DNA of 64,000 bases from Halobacillus litoralis (GTDB taxonomy: Bacteria; Bacillota; Bacilli; Bacillales; Halobacillaceae): positions 2,993,001 to 3,057,000 of the forward strand of contig NZ_CP026118.1 of the NCBI RefSeq assembly GCF_004101865.1, read 5' to 3'. Numbering within the stretch: position 1 is the first letter of the stretch; every line of letters begins with the position of its first letter. Position numbers and translations under genes: made by a program. Below the pieces are notes generated by a model, which made no database searches, was not told the origin of the DNA, and was given only the letters and a program-made list of their open reading frames with translations. Below are positions 43,176 to 51,473 of the stretch, piece after piece.

Positions 43176-43839
43176 AGTATTGTTGATTGAAGATGACCCG
43201 ATGGTCCAGGAAGTGAATAGGCAATTCATCGAGAGAGTCTCTCCATTCAAAGTGATTGATATAGCTTCTGATGGAAAAGAAGGCGTGCGTCTCGCTGAAA
43301 AGTTATCTCCACATCTGATTATCCTTGATATCTACATGCCGGGTTTGGACGGAATGGAGACATTAAAAGAGATCCGGAATTATGCCTTTGATGTCGACGT
43401 CATTGTAATCACTGCTGCCAATGATAAAGAAGTGATCCGTTCAATGTTCCAGAATGGGGTGGTTGATTATATCATCAAGCCGTTCAAATTCGAAAGGCTT
43501 CAGCAATCGCTGCTCAATTACAAAACCTTTCATTCCCAAGTAAGCGGCGAAGGGGCCCTGCAGCAAGCACAGGTGGATGGATTGATTGGCAGTTATGTCC
43601 AGGAAGGAATAAAGGAGTTACCTAAAGGGCTGAATCAGCAAACGCTGGAACAGGTTAAACAATTCCTTCAACAAAGTGTCCGTGCCTTATCTGCAGAGCA
43701 AGTGGCGGATGGGATCGGAATGGCTCGAGTGACAGCACGCCGCTATTTAGAATATCTTCAAAAAATAGGCGAAGTAGAGATTGAAATCCAGTACGGGGAA
43801 GTTGGCCGTCCTGTGAATCGTTATCAAATGAAAGTGTGA
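43150..43839 (+). CDS. DctR-like response regulator
   Basis: A 229-aa CitB/DcuR-type regulator starting MSKQQQVIEVLLIEDDPM. The receiver domain has acidic pocket EDD, phospho-Asp in LIILDIYMPGLDG, Thr in ITAAND and Lys in IIKPFKFERL. The C-terminal HTH (LSAEQVADGIGMARVTARRYLEYLQKIGEV) binds DNA. GAGGAGGG precedes this ATG and the gene overlaps the kinase by 26 bp. The likely targets are the TAXI-TRAP genes just downstream and the divergent dctB-like gene. Confidence 0.92.
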   Translation: MSKQQQVIEVLLIEDDPMVQEVNRQFIERVSPFKVIDIASDGKEGVRLAEKLSPHLIILDIYMPGLDGMETLKEIRNYAFDVDVIVITAANDKEVIRSMFQNGVVDYIIKPFKFERLQQSLLNYKTFHSQVSGEGALQQAQVDGLIGSYVQEGIKELPKGLNQQTLEQVKQFLQQSVRALSAEQVADGIGMARVTARRYLEYLQKIGEVEIEIQYGEVGRPVNRYQMKV

Positions 43840-43842
43840 GGG

Positions 43843-44109
43843 GGCTGGGATAAAAGAATTTCTCCACTAGAAAACCCGAACGAATCGTTCGGGTTTTCTT
43901 TATGAAGCAATACATACGCCGCTCCGGCAACATACTTCGCTTTCCGCGGGCACGGCCTCAGCCTCCTCTGAAAGCAAAGACCGCTTTCTTCCGGGGTCTT
44001 CGCCTCGTGCTGTTCCCGCAGGAGTCTACGTATGTTGCCTACGCTTCATTTGATCCATTCTACTTTATTGTCCATCTTTTCCAGTGGCAGTCAACGTTTT
44101 GTCCCAGCC
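43843..44109 (+). repeat. MITE-like structured repeat, family B copy 1 (267 bp)
   Basis: Bounded by GGCTGGGATAAAA and TTTTGTCCCAGCC. It holds a perfect terminator stem (AAAACCCGAACGA / TCGTTCGGGTTTT, then TCTTT), which should end the dctSR transcript. A long fold follows: GGCAACATAC pairs with GTATGTTGCC and GCGGGCACG with CGTGCTGTTCCCGC, around AAAGACCGC/GGGGTCTT. The reverse complement of 55205-55468 aligns with it over its full length. Confidence 0.85.
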
Positions 44110-44162
44110 ACTCTTTTTTGCCTATCGATGACCAAAAAGACCAAAATGTCCAATATGTTCAT

Positions 44163-44210
44163 AATATTCTAAAAGTATAGTGTAAGCGTTATCATTATTT
44201 TTAGAATATT
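44163..44210. promoter_or_regulatory. cre box framed by a 12-bp inverted repeat before the TRAP genes
   Basis: TGTAAGCGTTATCA (44181-44194) is a full match to the CcpA cre consensus. It is enclosed by exact arms AATATTCTAAAA (44163-44174) and TTTTAGAATATT (44199-44210). TATAGT at 44176-44181 could be a -10 box. The arms may be the binding site of the DctR-like regulator, so carbon repression and substrate induction would act on one spot. Confidence 0.65.
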
Positions 44211-44230
44211 AAGAATTGGGGGATGGGAAA

Positions 44231-45226
44231 ATGTTAAAACGATTATTATTTGTATTAGCCCTGGCGCTTACAACGATTTTAGCTGCTTGTGGAGGTGATG
44301 GCGGTTCTGAAGAAGCTTCAGGTTCAGGGGACTCTGGATCAGAATCGATTGTTTTCGGAACAGGGGGGACATCAGGGACTTACTATCCTATCGGTGGTGC
44401 GTTGAAGCCGGTATTTGAAGAAAGTGACAGCATCGATAATGTCACGGTCGAGTCGACGGGAGCCTCTGTTGCGAATATCCAGAATATCAAGGACAGTCTG
44501 AACCAGATGGCGATCATCATGAGTGATGTCGGCTATGATGCGATTGAGGGCAACGGTCAGTTCGAAGGGAACGCTGTCGAGGTGCAAGCGATGGCGGGAA
44601 TGTATCAGAACGTTGTCCAAATTGTCGCACTTAAAGATAGTGGGATAACTTCCATCGAGGATTTAAAAGGGAAGAAAGTAGGAGTCGGAAAAGTAGGTTC
44701 AGGTGTAGAACAAAGTGCTAAAAAGGTCCTTGAAGCGGTAGGCCTTACTTATGATGATCTATCAAAAGTGACCCACACCGGTTATGCGGACAGTGTCCAG
44801 GAAATGAAGAATGGCAACCTTGATGCTGCTTTCTTTACGTCTGGCGTACCGAACAGTAATATCACCGACCTGCTGCAGCAAACGGATATCAATTTTGTTG
44901 AAATCAAAGGAGATACGGCAAATGCTTTGATGGAAAAGTATCCTTTCTATAAAGCGAATACGATCGAGGCTGGCGATGAAGCAAGGTATAACTTGGAAGA
45001 ACCAGTCGAAACCGTCGGAATCCAGAATATGATCATCGTGTCCCCTGACTTGAGTGAAGATGTCGTCTATGACATGACAAAACGCTACTATGAGTACCTT
45101 GGAACTGAAGGAGTGTCTGTCGGAGCATTGAAACAATTGGGCCGGGATGAGATTGCCAAAGGCTTGATTGCACCACTCCACCCTGGGGCCAAGAAATTCT
45201 ATGAAGAACAAGGCATTCTGGAGTAA
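44231..45226 (+). CDS. TAXI-family TRAP transporter binding lipoprotein
   Basis: A 331-aa solute receptor. Lipoprotein signal MLKRLLFVLALALTTILAAC (Cys at 20), then FGTGGTSGTYYPIGGALKPVFEE, the TAXI family opening, and a VSTGASVANIQ-like VESTGASVANIQNIKDSLNQMA segment. VGKVGSGVEQSAKKVLEA and MIIVSPDLSEDVVYDMTKRYYE confirm it. ATG at 44231 is preferred over an upstream TTG because GGGGGATGGG serves as its ribosome site. The first gene of the TRAP operon, it captures an organic acid or amino acid for the fused permease. Confidence 0.93.
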   Translation: MLKRLLFVLALALTTILAACGGDGGSEEASGSGDSGSESIVFGTGGTSGTYYPIGGALKPVFEESDSIDNVTVESTGASVANIQNIKDSLNQMAIIMSDVGYDAIEGNGQFEGNAVEVQAMAGMYQNVVQIVALKDSGITSIEDLKGKKVGVGKVGSGVEQSAKKVLEAVGLTYDDLSKVTHTGYADSVQEMKNGNLDAAFFTSGVPNSNITDLLQQTDINFVEIKGDTANALMEKYPFYKANTIEAGDEARYNLEEPVETVGIQNMIIVSPDLSEDVVYDMTKRYYEYLGTEGVSVGALKQLGRDEIAKGLIAPLHPGAKKFYEEQGILE

Positions 45227-45230
45227 AGGG

Positions 45231-45262
45231 AACAGGGCATCGATCTGGTGCCCTTTTTTATT
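45231..45262 (+). terminator. Partial terminator inside the TRAP operon
   Basis: AGGGCA pairs with TGCCCT across CGATCTGG-type loop and runs into TTTTTTAT, ending two bases before the next ATG. It probably lets only part of the transcripts continue, so the receptor is made in excess over the permease. Confidence 0.6.
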
Positions 45263-45264
45263 CG

Positions 45265-45762
45265 ATGAAATGGAAGCATATGATATTGTTCGCAGCTGTC
45301 ATGGGGACGGTTATCGCTTTACTTATGATTGTTAAAGTTCCAGCGCTGACCATTACATCACAAGGTACGGTGCAAAAATTTCACCTTTATGAAGAAGAAG
45401 CGGAATTCAAAGTAAGGTGGAAGCATTCAGTTGAGAAGGAAGAATGGGAAGAAATGTTCGTTTTGCAGGACGGAATGATTGAACTGACAGGTACCCGTTT
45501 TAAAACGTTCGGGGCAGGGGTGCCGAGTGATACCGGGGATCGCACCTATATCAAGGATGGCTGGGTTTACATGACTGGCATCGACCAGACGATAGGGAAA
45601 AATCTCTCACTAAGGACAGGCGAATCCACTGATCACCGTTTCATCTATGGAAAGGATGCCAACTTTAATCTTGATAAAAACAAAGCTTATCAAATCAATG
45701 TCGGTCAACATTCTTTACTGAACACAGTCAGGTACTACATTTTAGTGAAATTAAAGAGGTGA
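45265..45762 (+). CDS. DUF1850 protein of the TAXI-TRAP system
   Basis: A 165-aa protein with one N-terminal membrane segment (ILFAAVMGTVIALLMIV) and a beta-rich outside domain containing FKVRWKHSVEKEEWEEMFV and TRFKTFGAGVPSDTG, typical of DUF1850. Such proteins lie between the binding protein and fused permease of TAXI-TRAP systems and probably help transport; the mechanism is unknown. There is no separate ribosome site because a terminator T-tract lies directly before the start, which suggests low or coupled translation. Confidence 0.8.
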   Translation: MKWKHMILFAAVMGTVIALLMIVKVPALTITSQGTVQKFHLYEEEAEFKVRWKHSVEKEEWEEMFVLQDGMIELTGTRFKTFGAGVPSDTGDRTYIKDGWVYMTGIDQTIGKNLSLRTGESTDHRFIYGKDANFNLDKNKAYQINVGQHSLLNTVRYYILVKLKR

Positions 45763-45768
45763 ATAGGG

Positions 45769-47925
45769 ATGAGTAAGCAGGAAAGCGGGACAGCTGAAAA
45801 GTACGACCGTGAAAGTACGACAAGGGTGAATATTGCTAAACCGGTCGCCTTGACGATATCGATCTTAGCCATTGCGTTATCATTGTTTCATTTATACACC
45901 TCATATGCAGGTTCACTGGTGGATATCAAACAACGAAGTATTCACCTCTATACATTGATGACGCTTGGTTTTCTTATGTATCCCTTTATAAGGAAAAAAG
46001 GGAGTAAGGGTGTTCCTTTGTATGATTACATCACGGCAGGTTTGTCCTTATTTGTAGCCATCTATATGCTGGCGACGGCTGAACGGATCATTCAATCCGG
46101 CGGGCAAATCAACGATATGGATTTTTATGTCGGGATCCTTATCATCCTTTTATTGTTTGATATTACCCGGAGAGTGACGGGCTGGGGCCTTGCTCTGCTT
46201 GGACTTGGATTTCTGATTTATGGATTCTACGTGAAATTATCCGTCTACCCGGAATTGACGATGCCTGTGCTGACCAATGTATCCAAACAGATCATCGCTC
46301 AATTGGTGTTCATCACAGAAGGGGTGCTCGGTACCGCGATTGGCGTATCAGCCAGTTATATCATTTTGTTCATTTTATTCGGGGCTTTTCTGGGAAGGTC
46401 TGGGATGGGGAAACTATTCAATGATTTGGCCCTAGCAGTAGCAGGCCATACCAAGGGTGGACCTGCCAAAGTGGCCGTCATCGCCAGTGGTTTCCTCGGG
46501 TCGATCAATGGCTCTGCCATCGCGAACGTCGTCACGACAGGAACCTTCACCATTCCGTTGATGAAAAAAATCGGCTACAAGAAAAACTTCGCCGGAGCCG
46601 TCGAATCTGCTGCCAGCGTAGGCGGCCAAATCCTCCCGCCGATCATGGGGGCAGCAGCTTTTATCATGGCGGAAAACCTCAATATGGCCTATACGAAAAT
46701 CATTATGGCTGGAATCATACCGGCGCTCTTATTTTATGTCGGGATCTTATTGCAAGTTCATTTTCGGGCAGCTAAGCGTGGATTGAAAGGTTTGCCGAAA
46801 AGTGAGCTCCCTTCCTTGAAGGAAGTTATAGCTGAACGCGGACATTTGATTGTGCCGATGCTGACATTACTTTATTTGCTTTTCTCTGGGAAAACTCCCT
46901 TCTATGCCGCATTTTGGTCGATTATCGCAACCATCGTCATTGCAGGTTCAAAGAGAATGTTGCCTGTCATCGTAGCCATTTCTCTATTTTTGATTTTCCA
47001 ACCGCAATTATCTGCTTTGATTACAGGAAGAAGCATGCCGAATGTCCGTAGTGATTGGTGGGAGCTGCTCCTTATCCTGGTAATCCCATTAGCTATTAAT
47101 ATAGGAAGAAAGCTGATGAATATTACCGGCGATGAAGTAGGAATTACCGACTGTCTGCGGGCTCTTGAGGACGGGGCGAAAACAACCGTCCCTGTAGCGA
47201 TCGCGTGTGGTGCTGTTGGGATTGTCGTAGGAATCGCTTCCCTAACAGGGGTAGCACTGGAAATCGCGAACAGCATTGTCAGTATCGGCAGTGCCGTCGA
47301 CAGTCCGCTTATCCAGTTGCTCATCACACTCGTACTTACGATGATCACTTCGATCATATTAGGGATGGGCTTACCGAGTATCCCGACCTATATCATCACA
47401 AGTACGATGGCAGCACCGATCTTGTTGCAGCTTCCTTTATACAGGGAATTGGCAGGTTCGACGGAGACAGCTACCTTTGTTGCACACATGTTCGTCTTCT
47501 ACTTCGGGATTTTTGCCAATATCACGCCACCTGTCGCTCTCGCTGCCTTTGCAGGTGCTGGAGTCGCTGGCGGCGATCCGAACAAAACAGGGTTCCAGGC
47601 AATGAAGCTTGCCATCGCAGGTTTCATCGTTCCTTTCATGTTTGTATTTTCCCATGAAATGCTCATGATTGATGCGACCGTTATGAATATCCTCCTGATT
47701 ACGGTTACGTCCCTGATCGGTGTTTTCCTATTATCGATCATGACAGAGGGGTATCTCAGAACGAGTATACCGGGCTGGTTACGAATGCTAGCAGGGGCAG
47801 GCGCTTTACTGCTCATTTATCCAGGCCTTGTGACAGACCTTATCGGGTTATCCGTCTTTGTGCTGATCTTAGTAACCAATTTGAAAAAAACGGATGAAAT
47901 TCAGCAGCACCGTTCTGCACTTTAA
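45769..47925 (+). CDS. TRAP transporter fused permease (4TM-12TM)
   Basis: A 718-aa protein joining the small (DctQ-like) and large (DctM-like) TRAP subunits, with about 18 membrane helices. GRSGMGKLFNDLALAVAGHTKGGPAKVAVIASGFLGSINGSAIANV and GQILPPIMGAAAFIMAE are the large-subunit core. GMGLPSIPTYIITSTMAAP and ANITPPVALAAFAGAGVAGGDP repeat the pattern in the second half. It uses the Na+ gradient to import the ligand held by the TAXI lipoprotein. GAGGTGAATAGGG precedes the ATG, 6 bp after the DUF1850 stop. Confidence 0.94.
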   Translation: MSKQESGTAEKYDRESTTRVNIAKPVALTISILAIALSLFHLYTSYAGSLVDIKQRSIHLYTLMTLGFLMYPFIRKKGSKGVPLYDYITAGLSLFVAIYMLATAERIIQSGGQINDMDFYVGILIILLLFDITRRVTGWGLALLGLGFLIYGFYVKLSVYPELTMPVLTNVSKQIIAQLVFITEGVLGTAIGVSASYIILFILFGAFLGRSGMGKLFNDLALAVAGHTKGGPAKVAVIASGFLGSINGSAIANVVTTGTFTIPLMKKIGYKKNFAGAVESAASVGGQILPPIMGAAAFIMAENLNMAYTKIIMAGIIPALLFYVGILLQVHFRAAKRGLKGLPKSELPSLKEVIAERGHLIVPMLTLLYLLFSGKTPFYAAFWSIIATIVIAGSKRMLPVIVAISLFLIFQPQLSALITGRSMPNVRSDWWELLLILVIPLAINIGRKLMNITGDEVGITDCLRALEDGAKTTVPVAIACGAVGIVVGIASLTGVALEIANSIVSIGSAVDSPLIQLLITLVLTMITSIILGMGLPSIPTYIITSTMAAPILLQLPLYRELAGSTETATFVAHMFVFYFGIFANITPPVALAAFAGAGVAGGDPNKTGFQAMKLAIAGFIVPFMFVFSHEMLMIDATVMNILLITVTSLIGVFLLSIMTEGYLRTSIPGWLRMLAGAGALLLIYPGLVTDLIGLSVFVLILVTNLKKTDEIQQHRSAL

Positions 47926-47944
47926 TTAGAAAGGTGGAGTAATC

Positions 47945-48814
47945 ATGCGATTCACAGCGATTAAACACAATGGAAAAGAACAAGCAGCTGTCCTGGATAA
48001 GGCGTCAAAATCCATCCCGCTGCCTTCGATTAATGGACACTTTAACAAATTCTGGCCAAATGATTTATTTGAATTGCTCCAACCGCAAAATTTCAAACCC
48101 TTCCAGACTTGGTGGCAGGAACAACCAGCTGAGGAGACCGACAAGATCGAACGGGTCGCATCTCCGGAATACGGCCCTCTTTACCGCCATCCCAGTAAAA
48201 TATGGGGGATTGGATTGAACTATGTCGATCATGCATCTGATTTAGATGAAAAAGCCCCACAGGGGGAACCGGCGAGTTTTATGAAACCGGACACGACCAT
48301 CATCGGTCATGGAGATCGGATCTGTCTGCCCCATCAATCGGAACGAACGACGGGTGAAGCTGAACTCGGAATCGTCATCGGTGAGGAATGTAAGGACGTT
48401 TCCGTAGAAGATGCGAAGCAGGTGATCGCAGGATATACGACAATCATTGATATGACGGCAGAAGATATTCTGAAGCGTAATCCACGGTACTTGACTCGTT
48501 CTAAAAGTTTTGACACCTTTTTCAGCTTTGGTCCACAACTCGTGACACCGGATGAGATCGGGGATTTAGATCAACTGGAGGTAGCAACGATCCTCAACGG
48601 AGAGGTGCACCGGTCGAACAAAGTAGCAAACATGACCTTTCCACCATATGACTTGGTCTCTTTCCACTCCCAAGTGATGACATTGAAACCGGGGGATATT
48701 ATTTCTACAGGAACACCAGGGGCCATCGTACTGCGAGATGGGGACATCATAGAATGTCAGATTGCTGGTTTTCCAGCTTTGAAAAACCCGGTCAACGATT
48801 TAAAAAAACAATAG
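47945..48814 (+). CDS. Fumarylacetoacetate hydrolase (FAH) family enzyme
   Basis: A 289-aa enzyme that probably hydrolyses or hydrates a 2,4-dioxo or 2-oxo acid. The catalytic core is KIWGIGLNYVDHASD, then the metal ligands in TTGEAELGIVIG (Glu-x-Glu) and YTTIIDMTAEDIL (Asp), and SFDTFFSFGPQLVT. STGTPGAI is the C-terminal family motif. It follows the TRAP permease by 19 bp with AAAGGTGGAG, so it likely acts on the imported acid or its product. The FAH plus SDR pair occurs in 2-keto-3-deoxy sugar-acid pathways, but other substrates are possible. Confidence 0.88.
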   Translation: MRFTAIKHNGKEQAAVLDKASKSIPLPSINGHFNKFWPNDLFELLQPQNFKPFQTWWQEQPAEETDKIERVASPEYGPLYRHPSKIWGIGLNYVDHASDLDEKAPQGEPASFMKPDTTIIGHGDRICLPHQSERTTGEAELGIVIGEECKDVSVEDAKQVIAGYTTIIDMTAEDILKRNPRYLTRSKSFDTFFSFGPQLVTPDEIGDLDQLEVATILNGEVHRSNKVANMTFPPYDLVSFHSQVMTLKPGDIISTGTPGAIVLRDGDIIECQIAGFPALKNPVNDLKKQ

Positions 48815-48831
48815 AAAGGCAGGAACCCGAT

Positions 48832-49623
48832 ATGGATCTACAGTTAAAAGGTAAATCAGTGGTAGTCTTAGCTTCCAGTAAAGGATTAGGAAAAGCAATC
48901 AGTACGGAATTCGCTAAAGAAGGAGCTCACGTATTGATATCCAGCCGCAGCTCGGAAGAATTACAAACAACAGCAGCGGAGATCAAAGAAGTGAGCGGCA
49001 ATCAACAAATTGACTATCAAGTATGCGATGTCACAAAGAAAGACGACATTGAACAGCTGATTCAAAAAGCCATCGATTGGAATGGAACGGTCGATGTATT
49101 GATCAACAATGCCGGCGGACCACCTGCAGGTACGTTCGATCAATTTTCAGATGAAGACTGGCAGAAAGCTTTCGAGTTGAACCTTCTCAGCTTCACCCGC
49201 ACCATCCGCGAGGTGCTGCCATCGATGAAGGAGCAGCAACAGGGAAAAATCGTAAATATCGCTTCTTCCTCCATCAAACAAACATTGGATAATTTGATCC
49301 TCTCCAATACTTTCCGGGCAGGAATCGTAGGGCTCGCCAAAAGTCTATCTCAAGAATTAGCTGGAGATAATATCCTGATCAATACAGTAGGGCCTGGAAG
49401 GATCGCGACTGGCCGCGTAGCTGCTCTCGATCAAAAACGAGCGGACAAACTGGGGACTTCTGTGGAAGAGTTGAAGAAGAAAACAGAACAGTCGATCCCG
49501 ATGGGGCGTTACGGAGAACCTGAAGAGTTCGCTAAATCCGTCGTTTTTCTTGCTTCTGGTGCCAATACTTACTTGACGGGTCAGTCGCTGGTGGTTGATG
49601 GTGGGTTAGTGAAGGCGTTGTAG
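48832..49623 (+). CDS. Short-chain dehydrogenase/reductase
   Basis: A 263-aa classical SDR. LASSKGLGKAISTEF is the cofactor glycine motif (slightly altered from TGxxxGxG), followed by NNAGGPP and IVNIASSSIKQ with the catalytic Ser. The usual Tyr-x-x-x-Lys region reads SNTFRAGIVGLAKSL, with Thr-Phe where YxxxK is expected, so the tyrosine and lysine are missing. GGGLVDGG-like VVDGGLVKAL ends it. The start MDLQLKGKSVVV follows AAAGGCAGG; a longer in-frame start would overlap the FAH gene. It closes the TRAP operon. Loss of Tyr/Lys means that true oxidoreductase activity is doubtful. Confidence 0.83.
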   Translation: MDLQLKGKSVVVLASSKGLGKAISTEFAKEGAHVLISSRSSEELQTTAAEIKEVSGNQQIDYQVCDVTKKDDIEQLIQKAIDWNGTVDVLINNAGGPPAGTFDQFSDEDWQKAFELNLLSFTRTIREVLPSMKEQQQGKIVNIASSSIKQTLDNLILSNTFRAGIVGLAKSLSQELAGDNILINTVGPGRIATGRVAALDQKRADKLGTSVEELKKKTEQSIPMGRYGEPEEFAKSVVFLASGANTYLTGQSLVVDGGLVKAL

Positions 49624-49731
49624 AAGGTAGAGGGGTTTGGCAGCCCCTGGCCTTGTAAGGAAGTGAAAACATTCAGCTCAGGCAGTATGTATAAATCGTT
49701 ACGACTTTGTTAGAGAATTCAAAAAAATATA

Positions 49732-49746
49732 TTGAAAGCGTTTCAA
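49732..49746. promoter_or_regulatory. LacI/CcpA-type operator candidate
   Basis: TTGAAAGCGTTTCAA is a near-perfect palindrome around GCG, similar to cre and other LacI-family operators but one base shorter in the centre. It lies 118 bp before the second DUF3870 gene. Confidence 0.4.
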
Positions 49747-49863
49747 AATAATGATAATATTTTTATGAACACCGATAGGAATCTGCATTTTGTAATGGCA
49801 GTTTGTCTTTTGACGGACGGGCTTTCCATACAAAAGATGTCAGAGGATCGGAGGCATTTCAGA

Positions 49864-50184
49864 ATGTATTCAGAGCACACATGTTATGTGGTGGGTGAGT
49901 CCAAATCACCCGGGAACAATGCCATTACGAAAAAATATGAATCTTTTTTTGCGGGATTCGTCGTCGATACGACAAACCATGAGATTGTTGATGTCGAATG
50001 TACCGCAATGATGGATATTACGGTCTATTTTGTACATAGTCTGTTCATCGGAAAGAAGATGACGGACGAGGAATCGATCGAGCAGGCGATACGGGAGCGC
50101 TATTTCGGATCATCTCAAAAAGCACTGATTGCCGCTTTCAAACAGGCACAGTTGAAGTACTGTGACATAATGAATATAGGATAA
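49864..50184 (+). CDS. DUF3870-type protein, copy 2
   Basis: A 106-aa protein starting MYSEHTCYVVGESKSPG, fixed by GGAGG 10 nt upstream; longer in-frame starts lack a site. The core FAGFVVDTTNHEIVDVECTAMM, FVHSLFIGKKM and REAYFG-like IRERYFGSSQKALIAAFKQAQLKY align with the protein at 39915. It is followed by a terminator and then the DUF819 permease gene. The role is unknown; association with uptake and breakdown of carboxylates or peptides is by context. Confidence 0.72.
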   Translation: MYSEHTCYVVGESKSPGNNAITKKYESFFAGFVVDTTNHEIVDVECTAMMDITVYFVHSLFIGKKMTDEESIEQAIRERYFGSSQKALIAAFKQAQLKYCDIMNIG

Positions 50185-50215
50185 AGATTGCTTTATCTCA
50201 CTTAATCGTGGATAA

Positions 50216-50256
50216 AACCCAGTCGACAAGAAGAGTATTCTTGACGGCTGGGTTTT
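50216..50256 (+). terminator. Terminator between DUF3870 and DUF819 genes
   Basis: AACCCAGTCGACAAGAA pairs with TTCTTGACGGCTGGGTT (two mismatches/wobbles) across 5 nt, followed by TTTTGTTTTT. It lies before the proper DUF819 start, which argues against a longer protein start at 50208. Confidence 0.75.
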
Positions 50257-50297
50257 TTGTTTTTATACATTTACATCATTCAAGGGGGAATTGCTTT

Positions 50298-51461
50298 ATG
50301 ATCGAAAATGGATTTTTGTATTTGGGAGTGATTATCGGCCTGTCCGGTCTTGTCGCTGTCCTGGAGTCATCGAAAAGTAAGTTTTTCAAGGTTGTTCCAG
50401 GTATCGTCCTCATTTATTTTGGCGGGGCCATCCTGAAGACGACGGGCATCATCGGATCGACGGAAACGATCGACAGCACATATGGAAATGTCCGCGATGT
50501 GCTTTTGCCGATGCTCATCTTTCTCATGCTTCTCAATTGTGACTTAAGGAAGCTGGTCAAGCTCGGGCCGAAAATGCTGATCGGCTATTTTGCAGCTGCT
50601 TTCAGTATCATGGCTGGTTTCGTCATCACTTTCCTATTATTTCAAGGTTTCTATGCACCGAATACCTCAGAAGCTTTCGGTGCTCTGGCAGGAAGCTGGA
50701 CAGGCGGTTCTGCCAACATGGTGATCATCCAGGGAATCCTCGAAGTGCCGGAAAATATCTTCGGTTATGCATTGATTATGGACACGATCAACTACTCGAC
50801 ATGGGTGATGCTCATGTTTTGGCTGGTGCCTTTCGCTGCCGTTTTCAACAAATGGGCGAAATCCAACACCGAGCATCTGGATGAAGTGACGCAAGAGCTG
50901 ATGGAAGAAGATGAAGAAAAAGAAGGAAAAACGATCTCTTTTGTTCACATGCTTGGACTTCTTGCATTGGCGATCTTCGTCTCCGCTGTTGCTGCAGAGA
51001 TCGGTGGTCTACTGCCGTCCTTCGGTACCGTAGTGAACGCGACGACATGGACGATTCTGATCGTTTCCATCCTTGGTGTAGTGCTCGCTATGACTAAACT
51101 GGCCAAAGTTCCGGGATCGATGGATATGGCGAACGTCTTTCTTTATATCGTCATTGCCCTCATCGCTTCGAGAGCGGACTTTTCCCAGTTGGGACAAGCT
51201 CCGGTTTACATCATCTCCGGGTTTGTCATCCTTGCTGTCCATGCGATCATCATGATGATTGTCGCGAAGGTGTTCAAGCTGGATCTTTTCACGCTTGGTG
51301 TTTCCAGCCTGGCCAATATCGGCGGCATGGCCTCCGCGCCACTCTTAGCCGGCGCCTTTCACAGATCGTTGATTCCGATCGGGGTACTGATGGCGCTCGG
51401 AGGTTCGTTCCTCGGGACGTATGGTGGTCTCGCGGTTGCTGAAATTCTGTCTAATTTGTAA
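50298..51461 (+). CDS. DUF819-family membrane protein, probable peptide or amino-acid carrier
   Basis: A 387-aa protein with about 11 membrane helices. Two related halves are seen: LLPMLIFLMLLNCDLRKLVKLGPKML, GALAGSWTGGSANMVIIQG in the first and VFLYIVIALIASRADFSQLG, SSLANIGGMASAPLLAGAFH in the second. These are DUF819 (YjcL-like) signatures, in the broad cation-symporter fold group. A charged cytoplasmic loop (ELMEEDEEKEGK) separates the halves. The ATG with CAAGGGGGAA upstream is the start. Its operon partners handle murein peptides, so uptake of an L-Ala-D-Glu-type peptide is a reasonable inference. Confidence 0.85.
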   Translation: MIENGFLYLGVIIGLSGLVAVLESSKSKFFKVVPGIVLIYFGGAILKTTGIIGSTETIDSTYGNVRDVLLPMLIFLMLLNCDLRKLVKLGPKMLIGYFAAAFSIMAGFVITFLLFQGFYAPNTSEAFGALAGSWTGGSANMVIIQGILEVPENIFGYALIMDTINYSTWVMLMFWLVPFAAVFNKWAKSNTEHLDEVTQELMEEDEEKEGKTISFVHMLGLLALAIFVSAVAAEIGGLLPSFGTVVNATTWTILIVSILGVVLAMTKLAKVPGSMDMANVFLYIVIALIASRADFSQLGQAPVYIISGFVILAVHAIIMMIVAKVFKLDLFTLGVSSLANIGGMASAPLLAGAFHRSLIPIGVLMALGGSFLGTYGGLAVAEILSNL

Positions 51462-51473
51462 GGGGGAAGGAAA

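Noticed and set aside
43843..44109. CRISPR array from recurring repeats
   Set aside because: The repeats are long, dispersed, and differently oriented, with no regular spacers and no cas genes.
43902..44180. 92-codon frame between dctR-like and TAXI genes
   Set aside because: It is inside repeat B copy 1 and the promoter region; no conservation with copy 2 in protein terms.
50208..50297. Longer N-terminus of the DUF819 protein starting at 50208
   Set aside because: The extra 30 codons coincide with a terminator hairpin, and the later ATG has a proper GGGGG site.
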